From Anaerolineae bacterium (lineage in GTDB: Bacteria; Chloroflexota; Anaerolineae; 4572-78; J111), in assembly GCA_023382535.1 (NCBI GenBank), contig JAHDWA010000016.1, forward strand, positions 62,001 to 126,000: a stretch of 64,000 nucleotides of DNA, written 5' to 3'. The position numbers were made by a program, and so were the translations under genes. A model generated the notes under the pieces. The model saw nothing but the letters and a program-made list of their open reading frames with translations. It had not been told where the DNA came from and made no database searches. Below are positions 24,529 through 33,510 of the stretch, one piece after another (the stretch's first letter is position 1; the number at the start of each line of letters is the position of its first letter).

Positions 24529-24783
24529 ATTGTAGGCAACCGAAGTTATTGGCAATAACATCACAAAAAGTGGCAAAAGAATCAAACATACTGGCCTCTC
24601 TAGCCCAAGTAGGGGTCAGTAAGTCAAAGAGTACTTGGCTCCCAGCTGCCTTCCTCTATTTATCTTAGGGTAGTCTCTAATTATCCGCATACTCGAGAGA
24701 CCGCATCCTCACTCTCCATATCTGAATTATTGCGAAATAATTCGGTTTGCCCGGAAAATTGAAATGTTTCGAATGTGATTATG

Positions 24784-24792
24784 TGTTATACT
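24784..24792 (+). promoter_or_regulatory. Candidate extended -10 promoter
   Basis: TGTTATACT fits an extended -10 (TGn followed by TATACT). A TTGAAA at 24759-24764 is too far (22-bp spacer) for a normal -35, so the extended -10 would have to suffice. It is about 250 bp upstream of the regulator start. Confidence 0.35.
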
Positions 24793-24875
24793 GGATGAGT
24801 CTTGCTGCGAGGATCCTCATAATTTGACAAGCTAATTTCAACTATGGGAACAGGTTAGATGTGCATCAGTTTCTA

Positions 24876-24910
24876 AAAGCTGCTTCTGCCAGGAAATGGA
24901 AGCAGTTTTT
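24876..24910 (+). terminator. Terminator or attenuator in the regulator leader
   Basis: CTGCTTC (24880-24886) pairs with GAAGCAG (24899-24905) over an 11-nt loop and is followed by TTTTTGTTT. It is a standard intrinsic terminator shape. If transcription starts near 24800 it lies in the 5' leader and would attenuate the regulator; otherwise it insulates the block from transcripts out of the transposon. Confidence 0.6.
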
Positions 24911-25041
24911 GTTTGTGATGCCTTGTTGAAGGGCAATATGCCACGGTGCCCCAATATGCCTTTATTAATCCTCGTTTAATGCGCAGGGCTTGATTGAACC
25001 ATTTGGTATCTATCAGAGTTTTAGAAAGGGGGGATCTCTCT

Positions 25042-25965
25042 ATGAGTACTTTTACCGTTCACCTGTTTGGCAGGTTTCAAGTGCAACATAAGGATCAGGT
25101 ACTGGATAGTCTGAACACACATAAGGTGCAGGAGCTATTTGCTTATCTCCTATTGTATGGTAAGCAACTTCATTGCCGCGAAACTTTAGCCGCTTTATTA
25201 TGGGATACAAGTAGTACTGCTCAATCGCTGAAGTATCTGCGACATACCCTATGGAAATTACAGTTAGTCTTAGACCGCGCCAACGGAGCTGAGGCTGGTA
25301 GGCTCTTTTCGATTGATGCCGAATGGATCGGCCTTAACCCCGAAGCTGATCTGTGGCTGGATTTAGCAGCCTTTGAGCAAGCTTCTACCTGCACTAAAGG
25401 TATACCAGGCCAGGTGCTAGATGCGAATTGCGCTCAAATGCTTCAGAATGCGGTGCAACTCTACCGAGGCGATCTGTTGGAAGGTTGGTACCAAGACTGG
25501 TGCCTGTACGAGCGTGAGCGACTCCAGAATATGTACTTGGCCATGCTCAGTAAGCTAATGAGTTACTGCGAAGCGCATCACGAGTACGAGAGTGGCCTAG
25601 CCTATGGGACGCGTATCCTGCATTACGACAGGGCCCACGAGAGCACTCACCGGCAGATGATGCGTCTTTATTACCTGGCCCACGACCGAACGGCGGCGCT
25701 ACATCAGTACGAGCGTTGCGTCGCCGCTCTAAGGGAAGAGCTCGACGTGAAACCCGATAAACGTACTGTGGTGCTTTATGAGCAGATCCGAGCAGACCAG
25801 CTCGATGACCCAACCCTGGCCCCGGTCGTCACTCAGGCAATATCTACTTCGCTGCCTGAGTTACTTAATCACCTCAATGACCTCCGGACGGTCCTGACCA
25901 ACGTCGTGTGTCGGTTAGAGCAGGAAATTCAGATTGTCGAGTTGTTCCTTAGTGGCCAGCACTAA
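25042..25965 (+). CDS. Short BTAD/SARP-family regulator
   Basis: Encodes 307 aa from ATG 25042 with AAAGGGGGG upstream; an ATG at 24994 lacks a ribosome site. Residues 3-95 form the winged-helix DNA-binding domain (TFTVHLFGRFQVQ, ending near TLWKLQLVLD). Residues about 100-250 form the bacterial transcriptional activation domain, with helical repeats and the typical DRAHESTHRQMMRLYYL and ALHQYERCV pattern. A short helical end follows. Unlike the left regulator it has no ATPase or TPR part. It is the first gene of the plus-strand injection-system block and presumably its activator. Binding sites cannot be read from sequence with confidence. Confidence 0.88.
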   Translation: MSTFTVHLFGRFQVQHKDQVLDSLNTHKVQELFAYLLLYGKQLHCRETLAALLWDTSSTAQSLKYLRHTLWKLQLVLDRANGAEAGRLFSIDAEWIGLNPEADLWLDLAAFEQASTCTKGIPGQVLDANCAQMLQNAVQLYRGDLLEGWYQDWCLYERERLQNMYLAMLSKLMSYCEAHHEYESGLAYGTRILHYDRAHESTHRQMMRLYYLAHDRTAALHQYERCVAALREELDVKPDKRTVVLYEQIRADQLDDPTLAPVVTQAISTSLPELLNHLNDLRTVLTNVVCRLEQEIQIVELFLSGQH

Positions 25966-26163
25966 TCAGGAATCCAAGACAAGAGGCCAAGGCCAGGGAC
26001 AAAAGACTGATCCTTAATATCCAACCCCAGACTCCTCCCCAAGAGACGTTACGACAGACGCTCAAAAGACGCTTCGACAGATGTATACTTGCTAGTATGC
26101 CTACTATATACTTTTGTTAATAAGAGGTTGGCTTGAAAGAGCGCGCCTGTCCACGGTCAACCT

Positions 26164-26439
26164 ATGGACGGGGTTAGCGTGGATCTATTTGAATCCAGTA
26201 CCCATTCATACATCATCAAAATTTGGCTCGAAGAGAGTGCCAGTGAAGCCGGGCCGGCTAGGTGGCGTGGTCGTATCATTCATGTTCCTAGTGGTCAGCA
26301 GCACTATTTTCAAAACCTGGACGATATCTTAATCTTTATAGCCCCTTACTTGGAGGAAAGGGGGGTCCAGCTCAAAAAGGGCTGGCAGTTAAGCCAATGG
26401 TTAAAGCAATGGAATCGGTATCTGAGGAACCAACATTAA
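26164..26439 (+). CDS. Small protein, paralogue of the 18558-18770 product
   Basis: Encodes about 91 aa. The start is uncertain: ATG 26164 has no good ribosome site. The core (YIIKIWLEES, RWRGRIIHVPSGQQ, FQNLDDILIFI) matches the 70-aa left-block protein closely in order and spacing. It lacks cysteines and membrane segments. The gene overlaps the ATPase gene by 43 bp in another frame. Its position after a BTAD regulator mirrors the left block, which points to a common regulatory or adaptor role (inference). Confidence 0.7.
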   Translation: MDGVSVDLFESSTHSYIIKIWLEESASEAGPARWRGRIIHVPSGQQHYFQNLDDILIFIAPYLEERGVQLKKGWQLSQWLKQWNRYLRNQH

Positions 26440-28697
26440 ACATTGCCGACCACTACTCCACCTCACTGCAACATATTCTGGCAGAACTTGAACGTATTGA
26501 CCTGCTCATTCGAATCCAGGTTTGGCGCGCGCGGCATGTGTCCGAAACCGACGAAGGATTTCATGGGCTCTACATCTCGAACCCGGAGATCGACGCCCTA
26601 ATTGCCGCTCCGGCTGGCCTGCCCCAGTGGGCGACAGCCCCGACGCCACTTTCCTTAAACGAGGTACAAACTGCCCTCGACCAGGTAGCCACCAGCATTG
26701 CTCAACACAAGACCGCGAGCACACGGCAGGGTATTACTTTGCGGCTGGACGACCTGAAGCATCTCTTTGACCTGACCTCCTTTGAAATTGACGTACTCCT
26801 GATCTGCCTGGCGCCCGAGCTTGATCTGCGCTACGAGCGCCTCTACGCTTACCTCCAGGATGATGTGACCAAGAAGCGGCCCAGTGTAGACCTGGTTTTG
26901 AACCTACTATCGCCATCTTTTGAAGCCAAGCTGGCGGCCCGGTCACGCTTCACGCCAAGTGCTCCTCTGCTCAACCATCGGTTGTTGGTTATGTTCGATG
27001 ATCCTTCGGACCAGCAGCCCCCATTGTTAGGTAAATATCTCAAGCTAGACGAGCGAATCGTGAATTATCTACTCGACTCTGACGAACTCGACGCTCGCCT
27101 GCTGCCGTACGTCCGACACACGATGCCTCAGATCCACTTGGATGCGCTTCTCCTGCCCACCGACGTTAAGGAGCGCTTAGCGTTGCTATCCCGAGAAATC
27201 GAACCTGTAGCAGACTGTCTAATCCACCGGGCAGCTTCGCTTGTCTTTTACTTCCAGGGCCCCTACGGCGTGGGTAAACGAACCACCGCTGAAGCGCTAT
27301 GTCGCGAACTAGGGACAGGGTTGCTGCTGGTGAAAGGGGAGCAACTATTAGAGGCAGCAGAGCTGCCCTTTGAAACCGCCGTCAAGCTGCTTGCTCGCGA
27401 GGCCCTGCTGCAAAATGCCGCCCTCTATTGGACTGGTTTCGACGCCTTGCTAACCGACCATAGGGAGGCCTGGCAAGCGGTGCTGCTGGCCATGTTGGAA
27501 AGCCGGTCCGGCTTGACCTTCCTGGTGGGCCAGACAACTTGGGAGCCGCGCAATGCCCTGCACACCCAGCGCTTCGTCCGGGTCGAGTTTCCGCGTCCCA
27601 CCGCGGTCGAGCGGTTGCAGCTCTGGGCGTTGGCGTTAAACAGTCACACTCCCCAGGCCGCCGAGGTCGAGCTGGGCGCTGTGGCCAGCAAATTCCGCTT
27701 CAGCGGCGGGCAGATTCAGGACGCAGCGGCCACGGCCCGCAACCTGGCCTGCTGGCGCGATCCGGAGAACGGGCGACTCTCCGACGCTGACCTCTACGCC
27801 GCCTGCCGCTTACAGTCCAACCGTAAGTTGGCAATGCTGACCCACAAGGTCACGCCTCATTACACCTGGGATGACATCGTCCTACCTCCCGATCGCTTGG
27901 AGCAACTGCGCGAGATTTGCAACACCGTCAAGTATCGCGTTCGGGTCTACGATGAGTGGGGTTTTGACCGTAAGCTGTCGCTGGGCAAGGGTTTGAACAT
28001 TCTTTTTGCCGGTCCCTCGGGCACGGGCAAGACCATGGGCGCCGAGATTATGGCCAACGAGCTGGACCTGGACCTATACAAGATCGACCTTTCTACGGTT
28101 GTGAGCAAGTACATCGGTGAGACCGAGAAGAATCTGGCCCGCATCTTTGAGGAGGCCGAGACCAGCAACGCCATCCTCTTTTTTGATGAGGCCGATGCCC
28201 TATTTGGCAAACGCTCCGAGGTGCGCGACGCCCACGACCGCTACGCCAACATCGAAATCAGCTATCTTCTGCAAAAGATGGAGGAGTATGAGGGGATGAC
28301 CATCCTGACCACCAACCTGCACAAGAATATGGACGATGCCTTTGTACGACGAATGCACTTCACTGTGGACTTCCCCTTCCCCGGTGAACCCGACCGCCGC
28401 CGTATCTGGGATAAGATTTGGCCCCAGGAGACACCCGGAACCGCAGAGTTGGACCTGGCCTTTATGGCCCGCCAGTTCGAGCTGACCGGGGGCAACATCC
28501 GCAACGTGGCCCTGGCTGCGGCCTTCCTGGCTGCTGACGATGGCACAGCCGATTCATGCGATAGGGAAGAAAACGGTCATAAGGTGACTATGGAGCACCT
28601 TATCCACGCCACCTGGCGGGAATACCAGAAAATAGGCAAGGTAGTAGGAGAAGAGGATTTTGGGGAGTATGCAGATAAGGTAATGCGCAAAGCGTAG
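26397..28697 (+). CDS. AAA+ ATPase of the injection system (Afp15-like)
   Basis: Encodes 766 aa; the start could also be the ATG at 26409. The protein has an N-terminal helical region (1-270), then a first degenerate ATPase module (FQGPYGVGKRTTAEALC near 285, no clear Walker B). The second is an intact AAA module with Walker A GPSGTGKT (about 538-545), Walker B ILFFDEADALFGKR (about 590) and an arginine-finger region near FVRRMHF. This double-module layout is the standard one for the ATPase conserved in nearly all eCIS loci, whose role is thought to be in assembly or disassembly. It overlaps the preceding small gene and begins the machine operon. Confidence 0.92.
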   Translation: MVKAMESVSEEPTLNIADHYSTSLQHILAELERIDLLIRIQVWRARHVSETDEGFHGLYISNPEIDALIAAPAGLPQWATAPTPLSLNEVQTALDQVATSIAQHKTASTRQGITLRLDDLKHLFDLTSFEIDVLLICLAPELDLRYERLYAYLQDDVTKKRPSVDLVLNLLSPSFEAKLAARSRFTPSAPLLNHRLLVMFDDPSDQQPPLLGKYLKLDERIVNYLLDSDELDARLLPYVRHTMPQIHLDALLLPTDVKERLALLSREIEPVADCLIHRAASLVFYFQGPYGVGKRTTAEALCRELGTGLLLVKGEQLLEAAELPFETAVKLLAREALLQNAALYWTGFDALLTDHREAWQAVLLAMLESRSGLTFLVGQTTWEPRNALHTQRFVRVEFPRPTAVERLQLWALALNSHTPQAAEVELGAVASKFRFSGGQIQDAAATARNLACWRDPENGRLSDADLYAACRLQSNRKLAMLTHKVTPHYTWDDIVLPPDRLEQLREICNTVKYRVRVYDEWGFDRKLSLGKGLNILFAGPSGTGKTMGAEIMANELDLDLYKIDLSTVVSKYIGETEKNLARIFEEAETSNAILFFDEADALFGKRSEVRDAHDRYANIEISYLLQKMEEYEGMTILTTNLHKNMDDAFVRRMHFTVDFPFPGEPDRRRIWDKIWPQETPGTAELDLAFMARQFELTGGNIRNVALAAAFLAADDGTADSCDREENGHKVTMEHLIHATWREYQKIGKVVGEEDFGEYADKVMRKA

Positions 28698-28732
28698 GTA
28701 TATGGCATGAAGGATAGCACATGAAGAAGAAC

Positions 28733-28754
28733 GTTTCAGGTTTTGAGCTGAAAC
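28733..28754 (+). promoter_or_regulatory. Hairpin ahead of the DUF4157-VanY gene
   Basis: GTTTCAG (28733-28739) pairs with CTGAAAC (28748-28754). The ribosome site GAGG follows immediately. It may tune translation of the effector candidate. Confidence 0.35.
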
Positions 28755-28764
28755 GAGGCGCAAT

Positions 28765-30669
28765 ATGCCCATTCGTAAATTCGATTCGAAAGTAAAAACC
28801 GGAGTCACTTTGGCTCGACAGCTCGCAGAGGGGCGACAAAGGCGAGCTGAACATCCCCTGCGCAAATTGCAGCGGTGGTATGGGAACCGTTACGTGCAAC
28901 GGTTGTTAGCTTGGACCAAAAAAGTTGGCGGCGGGCGGGAGGAGGAGGCCACGCCTGAGGTGGAAGAGGTCATCCAGAGCAGCCACGGCGGTGGTCAAGC
29001 CCTGGACAGCGGCGCGCGCGCCCAGATGGAACCTGCTTTTGGCACCGACTTTAGCGGCGTCCGGGTGCATACGGATGGCCAGGCTGATCATCTTAACCGT
29101 TCGTTGAGTGCGCGCGCCTTTACCACCGGCCAGGACATCTTCTTCAAACAGGGTGAGTACAGTCCCGGCAGTTCGACTGGCCGCGAACTGTTGGCCCACG
29201 AACTGACCCACGTGGTGCAGCAGAGCGGAGCGCAGATCCAGCCCAAGCTCGTGGTCAATCCGCCGGGAGATAGGTACGAGCAGGAGGCAGACCAGGCAGC
29301 ACAGGCAGTGATACAGCAGGAACAGCAGACAACGTCAACTCCGGATCACAGCCTTCAGAGTGGGCGGCAAACCGAGGAAGAAGAGGAACCAATCCAGACA
29401 CGCTTGGTACAGCGGCAAGCCGAGGAAGAAGGGGAAGAATCGATCCAGGCTCGCACAGTGCAGCGACAAGCCGAGGAAGAAAAGGAGGAACAGGTTCAAA
29501 CGCGCCTGGTACAGCGACAAGCGGAGGAAGAAGAAAAACCGATCCAGTCCCAAGCGAGGCAGGGGCAAGCCGAGGAAGAAAAAAAGGAACCAATTCAGAT
29601 CCCCTTGGTGCAGCGGCAGGCAGCTACTCCACAAACTGAGGCCGTAAGGCCCACACTGACGAAGTGGGAGGATACACCCGAACAGAAAGCTTTCTTAGAA
29701 CAGGTACTTAACGCACACATCGCCTCGAGTACCAGAAGGCGAAAACAACCACTTCCTGACTTGAATGGTGAAGAGTTGGCAGTAGTGTCAGGAACGAATA
29801 TCAAGATGAGGACTGACGCTGCCAATGCAGCAGGGAATCTAATTGCTGCCGCTAACCAGGCACTGGAAGTTGACAAACAGGCAGGTGAAGCAGATGCCGC
29901 AAAAACCATTCGAATTTCAGCTACCAGTGGATACCGAGAACGATCGCATCAGGAAAACTTGTGGCGGAAATATTTTAAGCGATCGAAAGGTTACTATGAA
30001 CGAACAGCCGTCAAGCGAGCCAAGTTACAGGGCGGTGAACATGGAGATGCGGCTGTCAGCTTCATGGTTAAATATATTGCCCCCAAGATCGCTGCCCCAG
30101 GATTCAGTAACCATCAGGCTGGGCTAGCCATCGATTTATGGCAAGAACGCACCAAGGGAAACCGCATTTCGAATTCAACAGATAGTGATGCTATTGACAA
30201 ATGGCACAATACCTGGTTTTTTCACTGGCTACAAGAAAATGCAGCAACATTCAAGTTCGAGGAATACCCAAAGGAACCGTGGCACTGGACCTACCGCGGT
30301 ACAACGAGCGTAACAAGCAGAGTCACTGCACCTTCAATGCAAACACGCAATGCACCATCAACAACCCAAACCGTTCCCAAGCGTGAACCAGCAAACGGGC
30401 TTGAACGTGCTGTAAAACAAAATGCCATTTGGGGTCCTCGATTGGGATGGATTGAACATATAGATGAAATTGTGGCTCATTTCCAACGGCTGGGCTATTT
30501 ACCATTGCTGCAAACACCAGATACGGAAACGTTTGCGAGGGCTGTTAAAGAGTATCAGAGCCGATACGCCCGACTCGATAGTGATGGTATCATTGGTCCC
30601 GACACCTGGCATCGGCTTAGGGGGGAGATGAGTAGCAGCACTGGCGAAGCCAGTCAGTCAGCCCCCTAA
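28765..30669 (+). CDS. DUF4157 (eCIS core) - VanY peptidase - PG-binding effector candidate
   Basis: Encodes 634 aa. The N-terminus carries LRKLQRWYGNRYVQRLL, the L-x-L-Q-x-x-x-G-N-x-x-V motif common at the start of DUF4157 proteins. The DUF4157 domain (about 70-155) contains GQALDSGARAQMEPAFGTDF, GVRVHT and the zincin-like HELTH. A linker (about 205-290) has five imperfect repeats of the VQRQAEEE type. Residues about 375-515 are a VanY/M15B D,D-carboxypeptidase domain with SGYRE, SNHQAGLAIDL and EPWHWTY, the zinc-binding and catalytic pattern. The last 70 residues are a peptidoglycan-binding type 1 domain (TPDTETFARAVKEYQ, DGIIGPDTWHRL). DUF4157 marks eCIS-associated cargo, so this is a likely cell-wall-degrading payload or a tool for particle release. 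Confidence 0.9.
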   Translation: MPIRKFDSKVKTGVTLARQLAEGRQRRAEHPLRKLQRWYGNRYVQRLLAWTKKVGGGREEEATPEVEEVIQSSHGGGQALDSGARAQMEPAFGTDFSGVRVHTDGQADHLNRSLSARAFTTGQDIFFKQGEYSPGSSTGRELLAHELTHVVQQSGAQIQPKLVVNPPGDRYEQEADQAAQAVIQQEQQTTSTPDHSLQSGRQTEEEEEPIQTRLVQRQAEEEGEESIQARTVQRQAEEEKEEQVQTRLVQRQAEEEEKPIQSQARQGQAEEEKKEPIQIPLVQRQAATPQTEAVRPTLTKWEDTPEQKAFLEQVLNAHIASSTRRRKQPLPDLNGEELAVVSGTNIKMRTDAANAAGNLIAAANQALEVDKQAGEADAAKTIRISATSGYRERSHQENLWRKYFKRSKGYYERTAVKRAKLQGGEHGDAAVSFMVKYIAPKIAAPGFSNHQAGLAIDLWQERTKGNRISNSTDSDAIDKWHNTWFFHWLQENAATFKFEEYPKEPWHWTYRGTTSVTSRVTAPSMQTRNAPSTTQTVPKREPANGLERAVKQNAIWGPRLGWIEHIDEIVAHFQRLGYLPLLQTPDTETFARAVKEYQSRYARLDSDGIIGPDTWHRLRGEMSSSTGEASQSAP

Positions 30670-30688
30670 TCAACTTCTGGCTAAAGCC

Positions 30689-30907
30689 ATGAACAAGAGG
30701 TGTTTCAATAGTAATGGACGGTATCAAGTGACACTTACTTCTGACAATCTATCTCGAGTCCTCTATGAGTGGTTAACAACTGGCGACAGCAAAGAGGAAG
30801 CTCTAGCTCTATATCGAAGTAGCGAAGTGCCAGCTAGTTTGCGCAAAAAGCACGATGCGGTCTCGTTCTTATACGCCCTGCTCGAACCCAGTACCTCATC
30901 ACCCTGA
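30689..30907 (+). CDS. 72-aa hypothetical protein
   Basis: A small ORF 19 bp after the VanY-type gene with no clear ribosome site. The product is hydrophilic and helical (LSRVLYEWLTTGDSKEEALA, AVSFLYALLEP) and has no known domain. Position right after a toxin-like gene would fit an immunity protein, but size and sequence give no direct support. Confidence 0.35.
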   Translation: MNKRCFNSNGRYQVTLTSDNLSRVLYEWLTTGDSKEEALALYRSSEVPASLRKKHDAVSFLYALLEPSTSSP

Positions 30908-31137
30908 AGCAACTGGCCAGGTAGAAGCAGGTCACAAGGAGCAAGTTATGGGACATACCTAGAAAAGAGACCGCTCTATAAACTAACTGTGGATAAGGAA
31001 GGCGCCTCTGCCCGGCGGCTTGAGGCAAGACCCTTAAAGATACCAGCGACTGCTTAAATAGCCTTTGCGCGAGTCGTTAGAGACATTGCAGTCCAAATAG
31101 GCAGAGGACGAATATGGCAAGTAGACGGAGGAAGAAA

Positions 31138-32220
31138 ATGAATATTACAGTTGAAGCCAATCCAGTCAATGTCAAGTCGGGTGGAAAGAGTACAATAACC
31201 GCCACCGTCATAGATGGTAATAATAAGCCGGTGAAAGACGAGGAGGTGACCTTTACCCTTGACGATGCGACAAAGGGTGATGTAAACCCCCAAAAATTTC
31301 AAACCAATGATGAAGGTAAGGCCCAAACCACACTTGAGCCCAAACCGGCAGAGGAGCCAGACACTATTACGGTAATAGCCACAACCAGCAGGGGGGAGGG
31401 TAAAAAGCCAATCGGGATTAATATGACCGATCTAGACATAAATGCGGCAGAACTTAAAGCTTTAAAGATACAATTGCAGGAGCAAAAAGCGCAAGAACGG
31501 GAAATCGAAGAGCAAATCAAGGCTCTAGAGGACGCTAGCCAGGCAATCGTCAAGGTAATTCCGCCACCCCAGGCTGTTGTCGACGCCGTGGAGGAATACG
31601 GAAAAGCAAATAGTGGGTTTACAACCACTGTCAGCATTATCCAGGACAAACTGAAACAGATGACCGACCCGGTCAAGGCCAAAGTAACCAGCGAACAGCA
31701 AAAAGCTATTGACACCAAACGGGGCAATATCACCAAGGACATTGATGAAAAAAAGAAAAAAAAGGAGCAATTAGAACGAGAGCTTGAGCAACTGCAAGCC
31801 AGCGTGACAAAGGCGGAGTTAGAAGTTCAGCGGCAAACCGAGGCGTACAGGAAGACAAAGGAAACGCAGGCTAATGTTAAGGCTAAGTTAGATGACTTGA
31901 GCCAACGGGTAAAAGACTTAGAAACAGATTACAAGGGAGGCAGACCCTCAGTTCAAATCCTCTTTTACATCCAGGAATACGAGCAAAGATCTAAAGACAT
32001 CAGTTCGCTGCTAATCAAGACGGAGGAGTTCCGGAAGAAGCTCGAAGGTGAATGGAAGAGTTTAGAAGAGGCTAAACAAAGTCTGAGGCAGGAAAAAGTG
32101 AAAGCGGCAGAAAAACAGGGCGAATTAGATAAAGCTACAAGCGCTTTAGAGAATGCCGACGATCTAGATAAACGCAAACCTATCATTGAAAATTTCATTA
32201 ATAGTATTGCTAGCGCCTAA
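31138..32220 (+). CDS. Ig-like (Big_1) plus long coiled-coil protein
   Basis: Encodes 360 aa from ATG 31138 (GGAGGAAG upstream); ATG 31114 is an alternative. Residues 1-100 form a bacterial Ig-like group 1 domain (NPVNVKSGGKSTITATVIDG, EVTFTLDD, TNDEGKAQTTL). From about 110 to the end it is almost entirely coiled coil (IQLQEQKAQEREIEEQIKAL and later KKKKKEQLERELEQLQ). It lacks a signal peptide. In length and structure it could be a scaffold or tape-measure-like component, since no standard Afp14-type tape measure is seen in the block. The family is not one I recognise by name. Confidence 0.75.
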   Translation: MNITVEANPVNVKSGGKSTITATVIDGNNKPVKDEEVTFTLDDATKGDVNPQKFQTNDEGKAQTTLEPKPAEEPDTITVIATTSRGEGKKPIGINMTDLDINAAELKALKIQLQEQKAQEREIEEQIKALEDASQAIVKVIPPPQAVVDAVEEYGKANSGFTTTVSIIQDKLKQMTDPVKAKVTSEQQKAIDTKRGNITKDIDEKKKKKEQLERELEQLQASVTKAELEVQRQTEAYRKTKETQANVKAKLDDLSQRVKDLETDYKGGRPSVQILFYIQEYEQRSKDISSLLIKTEEFRKKLEGEWKSLEEAKQSLRQEKVKAAEKQGELDKATSALENADDLDKRKPIIENFINSIASA

Positions 32221-32275
32221 TTGCTCCCGGTACAAAGGGTTTACCAGATGTCTGCTATAGGGTTACGAGACCAAA

Positions 32276-32914
32276 ATGATCCATTCTAAACAAAGTGATT
32301 TAGAACCTAAGCCGGAATTGCGCCAACAGGTCGCCGAGGGGCTGCTCTATACCCACAGCCGTCTCAACGCCAATTCGCGCCAGGCGCGCCAAACCGCCGC
32401 TTACGTCTACGCCCTGCTTGAGCTGCTCGACGACAAAGGCCTGATCACGCCCGCAGAACTGGAGACCCGGCGTGAGGTCGCCGAGCAGCAACTCATCGCC
32501 CAGTTCAAAAACGAAGGTCAGGGCGTGGTCTTCCAAGATCCGGAGTATGACAAGTACGCCTTTGAGACTGGGGCCGAGATTGACTGTGCCAGCCGGGTCC
32601 CTCTGTGCCGGGCGGCCTGCTGTCGGCTGCCCTTTGCTCTCTCCCGACAAGATGTGCGTGAAGGCGTCGTCCACTGGGACCTGGGCCAGCCTTACCTGAT
32701 CGAGCATGGTCTAGATGGCTATTGTATCCATCTAGATCGTGGTCCTTGCGCTTGCACCATCTATCCACACCGCCCAGTACCCTGCCGTGGCTTTGACTGC
32801 CGCCAGGATAAGCGTATCTGGTTGGACTTTGAGCGCAGGATCCCCAATCCGGCTATCGAGCAACCCGACTGGCCTTACTGCCTGGGTACTGCAGAGAAAG
32901 GGAACGAACTGTGA
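32276..32914 (+). CDS. YkgJ-type cysteine-cluster protein
   Basis: Encodes 212 aa. After a helical N-terminus (1-100) comes a cysteine cluster: IDCASRVPLCRAACCRLPF, then YCIHLDRGPCACTIYPHRPV and CRGFDCRQD. This matches YkgJ/zinc- or iron-chelating proteins. Such proteins recur beside eCIS genes, where their role is undefined. The stop overlaps the start of the cap gene (GTGA), so the two are translationally coupled. Confidence 0.85.
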   Translation: MIHSKQSDLEPKPELRQQVAEGLLYTHSRLNANSRQARQTAAYVYALLELLDDKGLITPAELETRREVAEQQLIAQFKNEGQGVVFQDPEYDKYAFETGAEIDCASRVPLCRAACCRLPFALSRQDVREGVVHWDLGQPYLIEHGLDGYCIHLDRGPCACTIYPHRPVPCRGFDCRQDKRIWLDFERRIPNPAIEQPDWPYCLGTAEKGNEL

Positions 32915-33492
32915 TCCACGATCTGGACAGCACTCTGAAGAAACTGCTGGAACGGGAGTTGCTGCCGAAGCTGGTTAATCCGGTGGTTATTAGCTTCGAC
33001 CCGCCCGATGGCGAATTTCCGACCCAAAATGTTAAACCTCCGGCCATTGATCTATTTCTCTACGATGTACGCGAAAATTTGGAACTGCGCAACAATGAGT
33101 GGTCGGTCGAGCGACAAAGCAATGGTACGGCTAAAAAAACACCGCCGGCCGTCAGGGTAGACTGTTCCTACCTAATCACCGCCTGGCCTAGTAAGCAGGC
33201 TCACGGATCAGTTCAGGATGAACATCGCCTGTTGGGAGAAGTGATGATTGTGTTGTTGCGCTACCCCAAGCTGCCGGGCGAGCTGTTGCAAGGGAGTCTA
33301 AACCAACAGGACCTGCCGCTGCCAACCGCTGTGCTACAGCCGGGTCGTTTGCAAAGTTTAGGTGAGTTCTGGCAAGCGTTGGGCGGCAAACCCAGATCAG
33401 CGCTAAACTACACTGTGACCATTGCTGTGCAGCCGCATGAGGTTGTTGAGGTACCGCTAGCGTTAGAAAATATCGTCCGTCAACCGGACTAG
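32911..33492 (+). CDS. Tail terminator/cap protein (DUF4255, Afp16-like)
   Basis: Encodes 193 aa with a GTG start at 32911 overlapping the YkgJ stop. It has the DUF4255 features: an N-terminal helix (LDSTLKKLLERELL), AIDLFLYDVRENLELRNNEW, VDCSYLITAW, and a C-terminal beta-part (ALNYTVTIAVQPHE). Afp16/Pvc16 caps the end of the sheath-tube and sets its length. Gene position just ahead of the sheath genes matches other eCIS clusters. Confidence 0.9.
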   Translation: MIHDLDSTLKKLLERELLPKLVNPVVISFDPPDGEFPTQNVKPPAIDLFLYDVRENLELRNNEWSVERQSNGTAKKTPPAVRVDCSYLITAWPSKQAHGSVQDEHRLLGEVMIVLLRYPKLPGELLQGSLNQQDLPLPTAVLQPGRLQSLGEFWQALGGKPRSALNYTVTIAVQPHEVVEVPLALENIVRQPD

Positions 33493-33510
33493 CGGTAGGA
33501 GTAAGCGTTT

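Larger units (their letters stand above)
24529..25041. other. Leader region of the short BTAD regulator
   Basis: About 510 bp with no supported gene. It contains the degenerate end-like sequence from 24531, a candidate extended -10 promoter (24784-24792), a hairpin followed by a T run (24876-24910), and the regulator ribosome site (AAAGGGGGG near 25026). Confidence 0.5.

Noticed and set aside
23190..24530. CRISPR array
   Set aside because: Repeats occur, but they are in both orientations, unevenly spaced and without unique spacers of constant length; inverted ends with a target duplication explain them better.
24468..24668. 66-aa plus-strand ORF
   Set aside because: It runs across the transposon end and target duplication and has no coding signal.
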